64,000 bases of DNA from Aquatica leii (GCA_035610365.1 CM069433.1:169710882-169774881), one strand, 5' to 3'. Counted from the first letter of the stretch, positions 46,701 through 58,375 are shown. A program made the numbers and translations. Notes: generated from the letters alone by a model not told the origin.

Positions 46701-49700
46701 ATTATGTTGCGAAAATTCATTCTATTTTGTCTGAAGAAACGTACGCTCTTCTAACTCGTAATGCCACTTCGAGGATTGAACGTGAGGTTAGCCAAATCAT
46801 CCAATCTACCTGCTAAAACTAAACGTCGAATTACCCCTTCAGATTCTAAACCACCTCGTCTATACGGACTTCCCAAGTTAAAGTATTCCCTTTTGATCGT
46901 CAGTACTATCCAATCTTCTACCTACAAGCTAGCCAAGTTCTTGTCCAACATTTTTTGCGAGTTTACAGGTAAAACTTCTTCTCACATCCTTAACTTGCAG
47001 CATTTTATTCAACGTCTAGAAACTATAAACCTTGAACCCCAAGATCTTCTCGTGAGCTTTGATGTCACTTCACTTTTTACTAAAGTTCTTATTAAGGATT
47101 CATAGAATTATTAATCGTCGTCTATATCCACGTACTCGATTACCTAAAGACATTTCTACTTCCGAATCCAATCCGAAATTAACCTTTTAACCCTACATTC
47201 ACGAGGTTACAGATCAAATAAGAAAACTTTTCTGTAAGAATGCTATTAAACCCATACTCAACTCGACAGACAAAATCTCTCAGATTTTTCCTTCTCCTAA
47301 GGACAAATTTCTTACACTATTATCTCAAGGTGTATATCAAATTCCTTGTTCATGTGATTTAGTCTACATTGGTGAAACCGGTTGTTCCGTCATTACTCGC
47401 ATTTCAGAACATGATCTTTGTATAAAGAAAAGGCATATTTCTAAGTCTGCGGTTGCTGAACATCATTTTACTACAGGTCACAAGATAGATTTTGATAACG
47501 TTTGGGCGATTGCCAAATCTACATTCCTTTTCAACAGGAAATTCCGAGAGAGCATAGAAATCATCAAACACCCCAATAACTTCAATCGCAATCATGGTTT
47601 CGAGCTATCTCCTCTTTGGTTCCCGGTCGTTAGTTTTTTATCGAAAACACCCTCAATCAGAGCCGAGCTTAACCATTCTTCTTCTTCTTTATATACGGAG
47701 ACTATTGCTTCTTAAGCCACTTCTACGGAGTTTAGAATCTGGCTTGGTTTACAAGTTGGTTACCTAACTCTGTAGTGGTTCTTTGTTAGAGTTTTGTTTG
47801 CTTTTTCAGATTTAGCGTTTTCTTTCTTACCTTTTCAGAGGTAAGAATCTGGCTTGGTGCTCAAGTTGATTACCTTACTTTTGAGAAATTCTTAGTTAGA
47901 TTTTGGTTACTTGTTTGAGTTATTCGATTTATCTCACTCCCTTATGAAGCCCCTTACAAAAGTGGGCAAAACGTTGTCAACTTCGGTTACAACAATTACA
48001 CGGTCCAAACCCGGTAGACATTCTTATCTTAGTATTGATTACCTTTATATCTATATTATTTTCACCCGGTGTGTTTATGTTCTGCATACTCTTAATCGTT
48101 CTTCAAATTTTTTATATGTTGGTGGCCAATTCAAGAATTTGTACTTTTTTCGAGTTATAAATTTTCAAAATATTATTTCCATTTGTTTATTACCTTTTCT
48201 TGTTCTCCAATTAGCTGTTCATTATGATCCCTACAAAATGTTGTTCTCGGGTGGAACCTCTTTTTTTGGGTAAGATAAAATTGTTTTACTTTATTTTGCT
48301 CCCCAAATCATTCCAACTTTTCAAGTTTCTTCTGTTCCCACTTTCTTATTTTACGCCATGTTTTTTACACTTTTTTGTTTTTACTTCTCTCTGGTTCTTT
48401 TGTATTTTCTTTAATCATATTTAGTCTTAAACTATTTATTTCAACTAATATTCTACTACACTTTCCGTTGAACTACTTTTGATTCCTTTTACTCTTTCTT
48501 TCTCCAGATCCTTCATTTCTATGCTGTACTGTACTTTTCTGCTTCCTCCTTTCTCTTTTACTGTCCGTATCTTTTGTTTAGTTTTTACCAATACTAGGAA
48601 ATTATCTGTGTTTCCATCTGCTCCCCTCCTACAGCTCCTAATATCTTGTATATATGATACATGCTTTGATTCTATTAACACATGATCTATTTGATTTTTG
48701 TTAGTCCATCCGGTGAAATTTAGGTCTCCTTATGAATATCTTTATGTTCAAATTTTGTACTACACAGAACGATATTTCTTTCTGTAGCAAAATTGATAAG
48801 TTTCTTTTCTATTTTAATTGCTTTCTTCATGTAAACTGTGCTTTTCTATTATTTCTCGGTATATTTCTTCCTTTCTCATCTTTACGTTTAGATCTCGTAC
48901 AACAATCTCAACATCCTGTGTTCCCAGTTCCTGTAGCATTGTATAGAAGTAATTTTTTCATCTGTTTATTCCGTTGGTGCATGCACATGAATAAAAACTA
49001 AATTATAAAGACTTTCTTTTATTTTAAATATAGCTAACCTTTTATTTACCAGTATGAAATTCTTTATTAGTTGTTTTTTTATTAATCAGAAAGCCCATGC
49101 CAAATTTTCCTTCGGCCGTACCACTGTAACGTATGGTATTATCTTCATATTTTGTTTCAACTACTGCATTATCGTCCGTATTTCGTGCGCGTCTTGATCT
49201 CTTTTAGTATATATATTAGGGTGATTCGTTTTGACTGAATATTTTTTTTCCTTTTCTCCCGCAGCAAAATATCTTTCTATACGCTGAAAAAAAGATCCTG
49301 TCCAAACCGGAGCTCTTAATTTTAATTTTAAGTACTTTTTTTTTAATTTTGAAGTTTTTCCATCTAAAATACACGTAAAATTAGATTTTTGTTTTTTTAA
49401 TTTTTATAGCTCTGAGACATCACATGGTATCGTCATTCCCGAAAATACGTCTTTTTCAGAATTGAACGCTCTAAAAAAGTCTCCATTGTAGCAAGACCGT
49501 AACTCACACTGGCGAGGTATTACGGGCCCTTAAAAATCAGGCTTAAGGGCCCGTAATACCTCGCCAGTGTGAGTTACGGTCTTGCTACAATGGAGACTTT
49601 TTTAGAGCGTTCAATTCTGAAAAAGACGTATTTTCGGGAATGACGATACCATGTGACGTCTCAGAGCTATAAAAATTAAAAAAACAAAAATCTAATTTTA

Positions 49701-51608
49701 CGTGTATTTTAGATGGAAAAACTTCAAAATTAAAAAAAAAAGTACTTAAAATAAAAATTAAGAGCTCCGCTTTGGACAGGATCTTTTTTTCAGCGTATAG
49801 AAAGATATTTTGCTGCGGGAGCGAAGGAAAAAAAACATTCAGTCAAAACGAATCACCCTAATATATATCTTTGGTTATTTTTTTGTTTAACGTGTTTTGA
49901 GAGCGTGATTATATCTGAAGTGCGACAGTGTAAAAATTACCGCTAATTAGGCAAATTTAACAATACTCTTGGCTTATGTGATAGTGGTTTTTCGTACAAG
50001 GAAATTGCAAATCGTCTGAACCAGAACAAATATCACGCGCTGTTATTAAGCATGGGCTATGGAACATTGAAATTGTTGTAGACAAGGAATTGGGGGACGA
50101 AGGCAAAAAAATGATGAATCTTCGACTTATGGCAATAAGAAACCGATGTTTTAATACCAGATCAATTGCCGATATATGCTTAGGTAATAAAAGTAATCGT
50201 AAAACCCGTCAAACAGTTTACCGTTGAATAAAAAGTTTTGAATTGCAATTCTATCGGCTACATCGTGTGATGTGACGTAGTTTGAACCTCCACTGAAATC
50301 TGGAATGGAATAGAGTAGTCTTCAGTGATGAATCTCTATTTTGTTTGGAGATGCATGATAGCCGTGTGATAGTCAGACGAAGAGGTGGAAAACGGCGCAA
50401 TATTTAATTTTCTGTTGAGCGGCAATTGCACCAACTGTATAGATTATCGTAAGAGGTGCTATAGTCTATGGGAGTAAGACTTGTTTGGCATTCATCCAAG
50501 GCAATAGAAACGCCCGGCGACATGTTAAGGACCTTATATTCATCCGTTTTTTAGCCGTTGGGAGACCCACTTTTCTAGCAAGATAATGCCCGTCCCCACG
50601 TAGCAACCCACTCTATGAACCGATTTGAAGAGATCAATGTTAAACCCTTACCATAGCCCCCAGATCTCTTGACTTTCGCCAATTGAACACGTATGGAACA
50701 TTATAGATAGAAGACTGAGGAACTTAGCGCATTTTTCACCGACACCGAAAGCTCCTCTCCGTCATAGACTACAAGTGGAATATAATAACTTAAGAGGAAA
50801 TTGACCATCTGATGGTTGATACCACTAAATGTAAGGTAGTGTGAACCCAATAGGAAAGACCAACAAATTATTAAATAAAAATTGTATTTATCCTTGATCT
50901 TTTTTTTTTGAAACATGAATGATTTACCACCTCTGCGTAGCTAACTTTTTTGCAAAGTTTAACCACAAAATTTTCATCCCTTCTTGGTGTTGCAGTTTCA
51001 AAGTCACAGAATATAGTTGAAACCAACTTTAATGTTAGTATTTTCAAAATGAATAGATATGGGCAAACATATTATCAACAATGTCAATAATTGGATTCAT
51101 AATATGTATCTACGAGAATAAATTTTATACATTTGACGATGAACATATTTTAGAAAACAGTTTTCGTTTAATTATTATTCATTCACTATTTTCTCTATGT
51201 GTATGTTGGTTTGTTTATGCGTGCGATAATGGATATTTTAGTAAGTATATCCTAAATATAATAATGTTTACATCAACAACAAATTGTAGAACTAATCAAT
51301 AAATTTTTATCCTTGCCGGTATTTGAAATACTTTCAAAATTAAGTTACTCTGCATTTATTATACATTACATGGTACTGAATTTTATTGTTTTTTCTTGGA
51401 AACGACCAATAATATTTAGTGCTTTTGAAAGAGTAAGTACACTAATGTACCTAATAAAATAAAAATAAATCTTTTTTTACAGTTAATTTACAGTTTTTGG
51501 AATATAGTAATTACCATGGTTTTTGCATTAATTGCAACTCTTACAATTGAGATGCCTGTTGTAACAATTATAAAATTTTTACTTAGCAAAAAAATAAAAA
51601 AGAGTTAA
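43740..51608 (+). CDS. Nose resistant to fluoxetine (NRF-6)-like membrane acyltransferase, 11 exons
   Basis: Multi-pass membrane protein of the NRF domain plus acyltransferase-3 family. Exons: 43740-43929, 44033-44181, 44320-44498, 44553-44629, 44677-44873, 45044-45204, 45256-45421, 45475-45771, 51057-51240, 51290-51432, 51483-51608. All have GT-AG borders and compatible phases, giving about 622 residues (family members are often 600-750). The start MFKTFLLILVFTSSS is a signal peptide. The extracellular NRF domain has EEWALTMLEANGEV, NPFDDC, GKYCLS and NGTCVPDECT. The acyltransferase part has NGIRVISLILIIILH (conserved His retained), FFSVDTFLVLTGLL, GPLWKANA, CIGISWYLCLDVQ and ASPWFFGLITGY. 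C-terminal helices are in exons 9-11. The exon 2 end is uncertain: the frame stays open to 44268, but 44182 (gtttgt) is the phase-compatible donor. No frameshift or premature stop, so the gene is probably functional. Substrate unknown. Confidence 0.9.
46216..47705 (+). pseudogene. Penelope-like element remnant, RT palm deleted
   Basis: Reads VVNLSSLTHTSEQESVLSKG (about 46378-46437), then KSLNHLKIPKSNISKSEKVS, IVFPADKGNATVVLNQ (46645-46695), LYGLPKLK, YKLAKFLSNIF and LLVSFDVTSLFTKVLI (47040-47095). It then jumps straight to the C-terminal part: the GIY-YIG nuclease VYQIPCSCDLVYIGETGC (about 47330-47385) and KSAVAEHHFTTGHKIDFDN. The RT palm with the catalytic YADD is missing, and frameshifts occur near 46480, 46790 and 47105. 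A degraded 3' motif resembling the hammerhead region lies at 47941-47978. It is not closely related to the 33-35 kb element. Confidence 0.88.
47706..48444. other. Penelope 3' tail and T-rich intronic sequence
   Basis: Short direct repeats occur around 47725-47780 and 47838-47890 (gaatctggcttggt...caagttg...ttacctta/taact), likely Penelope terminal sequence. T-rich frames to 48424 show no family features. Confidence 0.35.
48445..49010 (-). pseudogene. RTE-clade LINE endonuclease fragment
   Basis: Read on the minus strand. A degraded segment around 48990-48800 is followed by INFATERNIVLCSTKFEHKD, then a WISPDG...KNQIDHVLIESKH segment and VSYIQDIRSCR, GADGNTDNFLVLVKTKQK (48690-48560). The NQIDHVLI and GAD.N.D.FLV motifs are the C-terminal catalytic part of RTE-type apurinic endonucleases. 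A one-base indel between the last two segments and other stops break it. No RT follows. Confidence 0.75.
49011..49208. other. Intronic spacer
   Basis: Probably further degraded RTE sequence. Nothing firm. Confidence 0.25.
49209..49867. mobile_element. 659-bp near-perfect palindromic MITE
   Basis: Two arms of 325 bp (49209-49533 and 49543-49867) are reverse complements with only scattered mismatches, separated by a 9-nt spacer (aaatcaggc). The outer ends read ttagggtgattcgttttgac with flanking TA-rich sequence, so a TA target duplication is possible, as for Tc1/mariner-type MITEs. No ORF. The near-identity of the arms implies a young insertion or arm conversion. Confidence 0.88.
49960..50850 (+). 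pseudogene. Tc1-like transposase, degraded
   Basis: HTH region LGLCDSGFSYKEIANRLNQN (about 49970-50030), then RLMAIRNRCFNTRSIADICL (50128-50190) and TRQTVYR. The DDE core begins WNRVVFSDESLFCLEMHDSR (about 50310-50365; first catalytic Asp in FSDES) and continues through QDNARPHVATHSMNRF (50580-50630; second Asp). A PPDLLTF...RMEH stretch corresponds to SPDL.PIEHVWD (third acidic position, frame-broken). Several stops and frameshifts. Confidence 0.85.
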
Positions 51609-51628
51609 CTCAAGTTTTCTAAGAAAAC

Positions 51629-51634
51629 AATAAA
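51629..51634 (+). promoter_or_regulatory. Polyadenylation signal of the NRF-like gene
   Basis: AATAAA 21 bp after the stop codon. A second AATAAA is at 51696-51701. Confidence 0.5.
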
Positions 51635-51701
51635 AAGTGGGTAAAAACATTATGCTATCTGTTGTACAATTATTAACAGTTTGAAAATATATTATAATAA
51701 A

Positions 51702-52798
51702 CGATATGAGTTTCTATTATTTTATATAAATATTGTGCTTCGTTAGCTTAGATTTGCTGCTTTAATTGAACCATTTAGTAGACATAACACGATTTCTTTA
51801 AGGATCTTCTATGAGGAGAGGCATTAAAATACTTTCAGCGACGTTTCGTGCAGCTAAGTGCGTACTGATTCAGACCTTTGTTTTATTAAAACAGTTACGG
51901 TTTTTTAAGCAGTTCATTGAATTTTTCAAATATGTCTCTAACGGCAGCAAGTTCATCCAACTTCTTTCGCTTATGTTTTTACAACTGCACTGCGACTACA
52001 GTACAAATACACTAACACTTATGTAAATGCAGCTTTCAAGCGTTTTGACACCAAATACAGGGTGTTAAGTTAAAAATGTTTTAGTATAATGTTTGTCCCC
52101 TGTATAAAATGTATTCTCGGAACACCCACTTTTCGTTATTAGAGTAGGGACAAAAATGTCAGATTTTAAACACGATTTTATTCTCCCGGTAAAGTTTGAA
52201 GAACGCAGACACCATCTAGCGTTGTGTACGCCCAACAAGACTTAAATTGTTAAGTATTTCACGCACATTTAGGGCATATAAAATAGAGTATTGTGGCGAT
52301 CCGAGTAAAAGTTTGTATATGAGGTAAGCATTTATTTTTGGTGATTGCGGTTTAATTTAATTCTTCCGTAATTGCCTGTAGTGAGTTTTCTTACGTATAT
52401 AAATTACAAAAGGGTTGACTTGTGACAACGCCGTATGTACATCTTTGTTATATTTCTATTAAGTGCTTTTTGAGTAGATCTCGAGAAGAAAAAAATTGTT
52501 AATAAGTAGGTAACTAAACTACAAAGATTTATTCATTTTCTTTTATCGTACGTAATAAAATAACACTCCGCTAGCGGCAAAAGGCGGCTTTATCAAAGGA
52601 AGGTGCGGTACTTGTCAAAGAAAAGCCGCGTTTTTTATTCTTGCCGCTAGAAATTTCGGGCGGCGCGTTTGACAGGAACATTCGAGACTTTCGTTCACGC
52701 CGATATAAATGTTGAGCTTGCAGGAATTGGAGTCATTCTGAATTGTAACTTGAAGGCAATACTACGTCGATACAAAGTTTATTATTAAATAGTACAAA
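51702..52798. other. Intergenic region and hAT 5' flank
   Basis: No gene confirmed. A 'tacagggtg' element-end-like motif occurs at 52057, and a TATA-like box (catataaaatagag) at about 52277-52290. A subterminal hairpin around 52569-52650 (ctagcggcaa...ttgccgctag) probably belongs to the hAT element that follows. The minus strand of 51820-51990 has a KRKKLDELAAVRDIFEKF frame faintly like piggyBac, not called. Confidence 0.35.
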
Positions 52799-54444
52799 AT
52801 GAGTGCAGCGAAGAAATCTAAAACGTATCATTTTAATAACGATTGGGAGAAAGAATTTTTCTTTTGTATGGTGAAGGATAAGTGCATTTGTCTTATTTGT
52901 CGTGCGTCAGTTGCAATACCTAAGCGTGGTAACTTAGAGAGGCATCATAAAACGGTTCATAAAAACTATAAAAAGGATTTTCCGCCACAGAGTGAATTAA
53001 GAAAACGAAAAGTACGTGATTTGATATCTTGTTTAAAAAAAGAACAAACCATGTTTACAAGACCAGCCAAACAATCAAAAGCTGCTACGATCGCGTCATT
53101 TAAAATATCTTATATATTGGCGAAACACAAGAAACCATTCGAAGATGGATCGGTTGTGAAGGAAGCATTTATTGAAGCGGGTGAGACTTTATTTGGAGAT
53201 TTTAAAAATAAAACAGAAATCATGTCTGCTATTAGAGAACTTCAGTTATCTCGTCCGACTGTCACAAGGCGTATTGAAGTCATGAGTCAGGACATGGCAG
53301 ATAAACTAAAACATGATATCATGGAATGTACATACTTTTCTTTACACTTCGACGAATCCACCGATATGACAGACACTGCCCAGCTGTGTATTTTTATTCG
53401 GATGGTATTCAATGACATGTTAGCTAAGGAAGACTTTTTGACAATCATTCCTCTAAAGGGGAAGACCCGTGGCGTAGATATATATGACGTTTTCTTCAAT
53501 TTTGTAAAAAACTACAAGCTACCAATATATAAATTAGTGTGCATTACAACCGATGGAGCACCAGCAATGACTTGAAACAAAAACGGTTTTGTGGCATTGT
53601 GTCGAGGTAATGAAGATTTCCCTTCATTTTTTTCACTCCATTGCATTATACATCAACAAGTTTTGTGTTCAAAAGTTTTAAACACGGAGGAAATTATGGG
53701 CATTGCAACAAAAATTGTGAATTCCATCCGTGCACGTAGCTTGCAACGGCGGCTCTTTGAGTTGCAGTTGGAAGATAGGAAGTCAGCTGAACACACTGAT
53801 TTATTTCTTCACACGGACGTCAGGTGGTTCAATCGTGGAAAATTCCTAGAAAGGTTTCAAGAATTATTGCCCGGAATAACAGCTTTTCTAGACGAAAGAG
53901 GTGGTGACACTCAGATGCTGAAAAACGAAAAACGGCTGACTGATTTGGCATTTTTGACTGACATCACAATGCACTTAAACACCATTAACTTGGAACTTCA
54001 AGGTAAAGGAAAAACTATTACTGAGATGATTAGCGCAGTAAACGCATTCAAAAGTAAATTGCAACTTATATGCTAGCTCAACTGAAAAGAAAGAATCTGA
54101 AACATTTTCCGTCTTTGAAAGCAAGGATTCCAAATTTCTGGTGTTTTATATCTGAAGATAAATATCCGAATCTAAGGCAAATCGCCCTTCAACTGACGGC
54201 AATGTTTGGGTCAACTTACTTGTGCGAGTCTGCATTTTCTGAAATGAAGATAATTAAGTCAAAATATCGCAGTCCACTAACTGACGATCATATGTCATCA
54301 TGCTTGCGATTAGCACTCAGTGGTTACGTACCATCTTATGAAAAGTATGCTGAGGACATGCAGTGCCACGCTTCAACATCCAAAGTCACTTCTTGGTTAA
54401 GTTTAACACCACATGTAACTCTTTTGTTTTGTAACAACCAATAA
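52799..54444 (+). pseudogene. hAT transposase, ZBED/GTF2IRD2-like, nearly full length but broken
   Basis: ATG at 52799. Residues 1-60 form a BED-type zinc finger (CLICRASVAIPKRGNLERHH, then TVHKNY). The DDE core follows: FSLHFDESTDMTDTAQLCIF (first catalytic Asp), CITTDGAPAMT (second). A TGA at 53573-53575 then interrupts the same frame, most likely where glycine stood. The frame continues with NKNGFVALCRGNE, LHCIIHQQVLCSK, DVRWFNRGKFLERF and FLTDITMHLN. A frameshift near 54070 leads to the C-terminal dimerisation domain (YLCESAFSEMKIIKSKYRS). About 100 residues appear deleted near 54125. The 3' inverted repeat ends at 54722 (tgagcacccctg). The low decay suggests recent activity. Confidence 0.92.
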
Positions 54445-54722
54445 ATTTGCAATTTTGAATAACTATAAGTTTTTTCATTGATATTGTAGAGAAGAACCTA
54501 ACTAAACCTAACTCAAACCTTGACTAAAATAATGCATATTGTGCGGAAAGCTAATACCTATATATGCCACGGTACACCCTACCTAGGTAGTTAGGTAGGT
54601 AGAGTGTATCGTGTATGTACGACAACCCTGCATCACACATACTTGCAGCCTCTCAGAGTCGATCGTAAGTAGTCTAAAAATATTGAGGTAGATCGCCAGC
54701 AGTTCAAGTTTGAGCACCCCTG
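54445..54722 (+). mobile_element. hAT 3' UTR and terminal inverted repeat
   Basis: Read inward on the minus strand the end is CAGGGGTGCTCAAACTTGAA, the usual start of this hAT group. Position 54722 is the outer base. The following ctctagat is a candidate 8-bp target duplication, but no matching 5' end was found. Confidence 0.65.
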
Positions 54723-55544
54723 CTCTAGATCTTCCAGATTCGTAGCGTTGTGTTTTAATTTTTAGTTTAATTTAATTTTAATTAATAAATAACAAAATGA
54801 ATTTGATACCGACCTACGTAGTAGTTTATTGTAAAGTTCCCGTAGTCTAATAATTTTCCGTTCTTAAGCATCCATCTCGCCAAACAAAAGTAATAAAGTC
54901 ACAAGTGGAAAACGTCACAAATCGAAAACACTACGTAGTAATGTTTGATTAAATTTATATACATTTAATGTTATTTTTCTTCTAACGTGAACTGCTGTCT
55001 GAGATAAAATAAATATACTTTATGTTACCAATTCTGTCTTGTCATTTGTTCTATTTTAGCTGCGGATAGATTTAACCGGTGTCTTCCATCCTAGTCTTTC
55101 ATCGTTTTGGTGCCTTTTTAAATTCATTTTTAAATTTAACAACACGAAGCTTACGACTCAATCGCCGGAACAACTGGTTTAGTCGTCACTCTTTTAGTTA
55201 CGAGAAAAACAACGTAACAAAGGTTGGTCAAAAGTACCGGAAAACCTAAATAATTCTCCAACTGTAAAAAAAATTTTTTTTATACGTTTCTCTATTACAT
55301 CCAAAAACAAAAACAAAATTATTTAACACCATACTTTCCAGAAGCAAAATGTGGACAAATGCAATCAAAGTATCCAGATCTATAATAGTTCTTTCAAAGT
55401 GATGAATTTTTATAGAAACTTAAATGCAGCTTTAGATAAACAAAAGTGGCCTTGCGGAACTTATAACACAATATAAATAACACAAATGTACACAAATAAA
55501 AAAAACAATCGACAGAAAATGACAACTCTAAAAAACACACAAAA
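54723..55544. other. AT-rich spacer
   Basis: No domain recognised. It may include a degraded ORF1 of the LINE that follows. Confidence 0.3.
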
Positions 55545-57700
55545 ATTCTTCATTTAAATACGCAGTCTGTGAGAAATAAAACAAATGCAAAACATTTGGG
55601 ACAAACATATACCAATTATCTGCTTGACAAAACACTGGCTAAAAACAAACGTAATCGAATTTTTAAAAATTTGTAATTATGTAATCGTCATTTTCACGTA
55701 ATATCTTCAAGGAAAGAGGTTCTTTAATTTTAATTAATGTTACTTTTAAATCGTAGATGTTTAAAAAACATTGTAAATTTGTCTAATAAAAAAGATTGTG
55801 AGTTATCTGGCATTAATGTAATATCATTAAATGTAGTAGTAGTTTTATCTGTTTATAGAACACCATCTGGCATTTTTTCTTGTTTTTTAGCCAAAATTGA
55901 GTAAGTTTTAAATTCGTTAAAAACAAAAAAATGTCATAATGGCTGCTGACTTCAATATTTTATTTAAAAGTAAGAGTAGAGAATGCAACTAGAAAAAAAA
56001 CTATAGACAACGTATTCTTAAACTTTAATACAAAGGTAAGTTTTTCACTGTCAGTGGAAACAAACCTATCCGATCATCATGGACAAATTTTATATTTTTT
56101 ACCTCCCACAACAGATAACAGTAAACAAAAATTAGTTAGTAAAAAAAAAACTTTAGTTGGTGTAAATACATTTTTAAGGAAATTTATACACTTTCTAGGG
56201 ACTTTATTGAGTACAATAATATATCAATGGTTCAAAAATTTGACAATTTTGTAAAATATAAAATTTTACACAGTACCTTCTGAAATGCGTTTCCTAATAA
56301 AACATATAAATCTAAACCAAATTTTACATATAATTATAAATGGTTCAATAATGATCTTAAGAATACGAGAGATCTGTTACTTTTTTTACATGAAACAAGT
56401 AAGTTGTACCCAAGAAATAATTTTCTAAAATACCAAAAAACAGAATTTTGTAGGAAATATCAACTAGCAATAAAAAATGCTAAAATTGAATATAATGATT
56501 CGCTAATTAAAAATTCAAATTCATCAATAAAAACAATGTGTAAAATTATTAACTACAAGAGAAAAAGCAAAATTGAATTAATGAATCACAAATTTTCTTC
56601 AGACGATTTTAACAACTTCTTTCTAAACATAGCAGAAAACCTCGTCAAAAACATTGATAGCTTTGATAGTTTTGACAGTCCAATAAACAACATAACAAGG
56701 ATTGACGTTGAATTAAGCTTTCAATTTCAACCAACAACATTTAATATTGTTAGGGATATAATAACTTCATTAAAAAATTTAAACAGTCGGGATGTTTTTG
56801 GATTAACAGTAAACCTAATTAAAGGTATAAGAAATGTTATTGTCATTTCCTTAACTAAACTCATTAACAACTGTATTGCACATAATATATTTGCCGATAC
56901 ACTTACGGAAGCATTGGTAGCTCCAGTCTTTAAAAAATGAGAAATAAATGATAATTATAACTACAGACCCATATCGCTACTGCCTATAATACCAAACGTT
57001 TTTGAAAATGTTTTAGCTGCACAAATAAAAAATTATTTTGAAAAAAATCATTTGTTTTCAAAAATCAGTTTGGTTTTAGAAAAAACAAAAACACAACTTT
57101 GGCTTTAATAAGTTTAATTGAGAAAATTATTAAAAGTTTTGATATACAAGGACATCTAATTGCAGTATTTTTAAATAAGCTTAAGTCATATAATTTCACA
57201 AATAATGCCACACACATGATCGCATCATATATAAAAAACCGAACACAAGTAAAACTAAATAGGAAGTTATCTGAAACGGGTAAGATCAGTTTTGGGATTT
57301 TTTAAGGATCTGTTTTAGGCCCACTTGTATTTTTAATTTATATCAACGATTTACCAAAAAATAAATCCTCTTGCTGACTACATACTCTTTGCTAATTACA
57401 CTATTATCACGATTAATGGAAAGAATCAGGCAGATTTAGCAGCATCGTCATCTAGTGCACAAGTAAAAGTGTAAAAATGGTTTTCTAATCACAAGCTAAC
57501 TTTAAACCAAACAAAAGCAGTTCATATACTTTATTATTTCGGTAACTGCAATATTGATAATACAACGTTTGATACTCACACTCGATTCCTGAGCGTTATT
57601 ATTGACAAAGCTTTAAAATGAGATATTCATATTGACAGCATTGCCAAAAAACTAATAAAAATTCACAGATATCGCAAATCTTGCAATTATCGCAAGCTGT
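55545..57700 (+). pseudogene. CR1-like LINE ORF2 (endonuclease + RT), degraded
   Basis: Endonuclease pieces: LHLNTQSVRNKTNAKHLG (55550-55605), VVVLSVYRTPSGIFSCFLAK (55836-55900), and TNLSDHHGQILYF near 56060. The RT linker is at 56404-56940 (NSRDVFGLTVNLIKGIRN, EALVAPVFKK). Then NYNYRPISLLPIIPNVFENV (56958-57018), NQFGFRKNKNTT, and a deletion where LDLSKAFD should be (HLIAVFLN then KLKSYNF). GSVLGPLVFLIYINDLP (57311-57360) follows. The YADD site reads FANYT, so both catalytic aspartates are lost. Thumb: WFSNHKLTLNQTKAV. Stops and frameshifts throughout. The C-terminal segment may be the piece at 61971-62243. Confidence 0.85.
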
Positions 57701-57714
57701 TGAAAACAAACACA

Positions 57715-58245
57715 ATATTACCTACGTAATATAATGAACAAGGTTTATCACAATTTTCAAAAATAAGAATGTATACTATTAATGTTTTTTGAACTATTTT
57801 TTAATCCAAATTCAGTAAAATCTACATTTGCAGAACATGTTTTGGATAATCGTCATAATCTTTTTTCTTACAAATTGTTTCATCCTTGTAATAACATCGA
57901 TAACAAACAAATTCTTGAATTACTAGAGTTGATTTATATTAAAATATCAAATAAAAATTTTTTGTTGAACGATCAAACCATTTTGATTTATGATTTTAAA
58001 CCTAAATTTTCTTAGATTTGTTTCTAATTTGCACCATCTTCTTTTTTTAAAATAATTTACATTTAACATTTTGTAAAATTTAGATTTTTTAATTATCTTG
58101 TAACAAATTTTCATATTTGACATTTTTCAAAAAATGTAAGTTAAAAATTTTTTTGTAATCTTAACTTTTTATTAGCTGTAAATATTTTTGTAGACTTTTC
58201 TGAAGATGAGCTTCCTTATTTTAAAACTGAAAACATATGTAAAAA
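57715..58245 (+). pseudogene. Penelope-like element, C-terminal tail and 3' end
   Basis: The open frame 57782-58015 reads STFAEHVLDNRHNLFSYKLF, then ILELLELIYIKISNKNFLLN. This is the segment after the GIY-YIG core in Penelope proteins (AEH...H, LLE.IEI, LLN). Downstream, ctgaagatgag at 58200-58210 followed by tgaaaacatatg at 58228-58239 is the characteristic Penelope 3' motif overlapping the hammerhead region. The RT and nuclease core are absent. It is a third, distinct Penelope lineage in the window. Confidence 0.65.
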
Positions 58246-58375
58246 ATTCATTTTGAAAGTTAACGAATTTGGTGGACTGGTAATTTGAATAATTTAAAAA
58301 TTGACCAATAACAATGAATCCCATTAATAATTTAAAAATTTACCGATTCTATAACTATAAAAAAAACATTAAAAA

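Larger units (their letters stand above)
45907..51015. mobile_element. Probable Tc1-like element in intron 8, filled by nested insertions
   Basis: Left end ttgaaattgcaacaccaag (45908-45926) is the inverted match of the right end, which reads cttggtgttgcagtttcaaa then gtcaca (50982-51007). This is the terminal sequence typical of insect Tc1-family elements. The transposase remnant at 49960-50850 lies near the right end. Between them are a Penelope remnant, an RTE fragment and a long palindrome, none belonging to Tc1. The simplest reading is a Tc1 insertion in the intron that was later invaded. Confidence 0.6.

Noticed and set aside
47911-48424. T-rich membrane-protein-like frames
   Set aside because: Hydrophobic content reflects T-rich codons. 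The frames lie between a Penelope tail and an RTE fragment in an intron.
51820-51990. Minus-strand piggyBac transposase fragment
   Set aside because: KRKKLDELAAVRDIFEKF is reminiscent of piggyBac, but the sequence on either side does not continue the family, and stops follow.
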